A DNA stretch of 64,000 nucleotides from the NCBI RefSeq assembly GCF_001976065.1, contig NZ_MNAH01000003.1, positions 468,589 to 532,588 on the forward strand, written 5' to 3'. Origin of the DNA: Pseudomonas putida. Its GTDB lineage: Bacteria > Pseudomonadota > Gammaproteobacteria > Pseudomonadales > Pseudomonadaceae. Shown one piece after another: positions 62,581 to 64,000 of the stretch. The notes below the pieces were generated by a model that did no database searches, was not told where the DNA came from, and worked only from the letters and a program-made list of their open reading frames with translations. The position numbers and the translations under genes were made by a program. Position 1 is the stretch's first letter. The number at the start of each line of letters is the position of its first letter.

Positions 62581-64000
62581 ATGAACATCAACCTGCAACT
62601 CGACGCCCTGCGCAACGCTTATCGCGACGGCAGCACCACGCCTCGTCAATTGCTATCAAGCCTGCGCGATAAAGCAGCGGCATTGAACCCGGACTATCAC
62701 CTGTTCATCCATTTGCTCAGCGCCGAAGAACTGGAACCCTACCTCGCCGCACTCGACGGCCGCGACATCGACAGCCTGCCCCTCTATGGCGTGCCGTTCG
62801 CGATCAAGGACAACATCGACCTGGCCGGCATAACGACCACAGCGGCGTGCCCGGCGTTTGCCTATGTACCGCAACGTTCAGCCACCATCGTCGAGCAACT
62901 GCTGGCACTGGGCGCCGTGCCGCTGGGCAAGACCAACCTCGATCAGTTCGCCACCGGCCTCAATGGCACGCGCTCGCCCTATGGCGCGTGCCCCAACAGC
63001 GTGTTGCCGGAGTACCCGTCGGGTGGCTCCAGCGCCGGCTCTTCCCTGGCGGTGGCCCTCGGTGTGGCGAGTTTTTCCCTGGGCACTGACACCGCGGGTT
63101 CCGGGCGGGTGCCGGCGGCGTTGAACAACCTGGTCGGGATGAAAGCCACCAAGGGCCTGATTTCCACCGCGGGCGTGGTGCCGGCCTGTCGCACCCTCGA
63201 TTGCGTGACAACTTTTACCGCGACCGCCCGGGAGGCGAGTCAACTGCTCGCATTGACCGCGAAACTTGATCCACGGGACGAGTACAGCCGCAGTAATCCA
63301 TTGTGGAATGACGGCTCGGCGTTCGGCGCCGTGCGTGCGTTCCGTTTCGGTGTACCGCGGGCGCAGGACCTGGAATTTTTCGGTTGCATTGAAGGCCCAC
63401 TGTTATTTGCCGATGCAATCGAGCGACTCAAGACCCTCGGTGGTGAAGCGGTAGAACTGGACCTGTCGCCCTTCCTCGAAGCGGCGCGTTTGCTCTACGA
63501 AGGCCCGTGGGTGGCGGAACGCTACAGCGTGGCTGGCGAGCTGATGGAGGAAAACCCGCAAGCCGTGTTGCCGGTGATCCGCGCTGTGTTGGCCAAGGCG
63601 CCGGCGGTCAGCGGTGTGCAAACCTTCCGCGCCCAATACCGGCTGCAAGCGCTCAAAGCCCTGTGCGACCAAGCGCTGCAAAACCTCGACTGCGTGATCA
63701 CGCCGACCATTGGCCGCCCGGTCTCCCTGGCAGAACTCGACGCCGAACCGGTACGGCGCAATAGCGAACTGGGCTACTACACCAACTTCATGAACCTGCT
63801 CGACTACACCGCCGTCGCGGTGCCCAGCGCGTTCATGGACAACGGCCTGCCCTGGGGCGTGACCTTGTTCGGGCGGGCGTTCACCGATCAGTATCTGTTG
63901 AGCCTGGCCGACGGCTTGCAGCGCCAGCAAGGCTTGGCGGCCCCGTCACCGACCGCTGTTGCGCGCCATGACCGGGCGCGGCTGGTGGTCTGTGGCGCGC
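62581..64000 (+). CDS. atzF: Allophanate hydrolase (partial, runs off window)
   Basis: The frame is open from the ATG at 62581 to the window end (473 codons seen; the family is about 600 residues). It is an amidase-signature enzyme with the triad Lys76 in FAIKDNID, cis-Ser150 in SGGSSAGS and Ser174 in DTAGSGR. It splits allophanate to ammonia and CO2, the last step of the pathway. AAAGGACG precedes the start, 24 bases after the carboxylase stop. The C-terminal domain is not in view. Confidence 0.92.
   Translation, partial: MNINLQLDALRNAYRDGSTTPRQLLSSLRDKAAALNPDYHLFIHLLSAEELEPYLAALDGRDIDSLPLYGVPFAIKDNIDLAGITTTAACPAFAYVPQRSATIVEQLLALGAVPLGKTNLDQFATGLNGTRSPYGACPNSVLPEYPSGGSSAGSSLAVALGVASFSLGTDTAGSGRVPAALNNLVGMKATKGLISTAGVVPACRTLDCVTTFTATAREASQLLALTAKLDPRDEYSRSNPLWNDGSAFGAVRAFRFGVPRAQDLEFFGCIEGPLLFADAIERLKTLGGEAVELDLSPFLEAARLLYEGPWVAERYSVAGELMEENPQAVLPVIRAVLAKAPAVSGVQTFRAQYRLQALKALCDQALQNLDCVITPTIGRPVSLAELDAEPVRRNSELGYYTNFMNLLDYTAVAVPSAFMDNGLPWGVTLFGRAFTDQYLLSLADGLQRQQGLAAPSPTAVARHDRARLVVCGA

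Noticed and set aside
1..64000. Prophage, integrative element or insertion sequence
   Set aside because: No integrase, transposase, terminase or inverted-repeat-flanked gene was seen; mobile traces are limited to REP doublets.

Overview
The window reads as a chromosomal segment of a Pseudomonas, most likely of the P. fluorescens group. The evidence is high-GC coding, an algU-mucA-mucB-mucD cluster, a dapA-bamC-MBL hydrolase-purC-tRNA-Ser block, pseudomonad-type repetitive extragenic palindromes (REP doublets) in many intergenic gaps, and a tctDE/tctCBA citrate-type system. Most of it is core chromosome. No prophage, transposase, integrase or CRISPR array was seen.

Layout. 1-3 kb: the end of an AsmA-like DUF748 gene, then a MoxR ATPase/VWA pair. 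3-8 kb: a 5-oxoproline utilisation operon (MFS transporter, pxpA, pxpB, pxpC) with a divergent LysR regulator. 8-21 kb: housekeeping and small conserved genes (class II amidotransferase, oligopeptidase B, cNMP-binding protein, YajD, SpoU methyltransferase, a pseudo-metalloprotease, YcgN, nitroreductase, hydroxyacid dehydrogenase, YcgL, RNase D). 21-27 kb: an eptA-type phosphoethanolamine transferase, a CynX-type transporter and two further LysR genes. 27-28 kb: an AT-richer patch with a secreted protein and an I78-type inhibitor beside tRNA-Ser(CGA). 28-34 kb: purC, a hydrolase, bamC, dapA, divergent gcvR-bcp, a PerM transporter and tusA. 34-40 kb: a BepA-type protease, then mucD, mucB, mucA and algU with a well-matched AlgU promoter; mucC is absent. 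40-45 kb: nadB, ygfX, sdhE, ygfZ and an HDOD gene. 45-51 kb: the tctDE two-component system and the divergent tctCBA transporter plus an AbrB-type membrane protein. 51-54 kb: ung, an enoyl-CoA hydratase-family gene and a Tyr/Pro-rich lipoprotein.

The most striking region is 54.3-64.0 kb, a guanidine-degradation locus. A sigma-54-type promoter leads into a guanidine-I (ykkC) riboswitch, followed by a three-part ABC transporter and two DUF1989 proteins (the carboxyguanidine deiminase pair). After a REP doublet comes a guanidine-II (mini-ykkC) riboswitch whose two ACGG hairpins sit directly before the start codon of a biotin-dependent urea/guanidine carboxylase. An allophanate hydrolase follows and runs off the window. 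Together these would import guanidine, carboxylate it, deaminate it to allophanate and release ammonia. Two unrelated guanidine aptamer classes therefore control successive parts of one pathway. The carboxylase gene also contains a whole REP doublet read through in frame, adding about 35 residues between its two carboxyltransferase halves.
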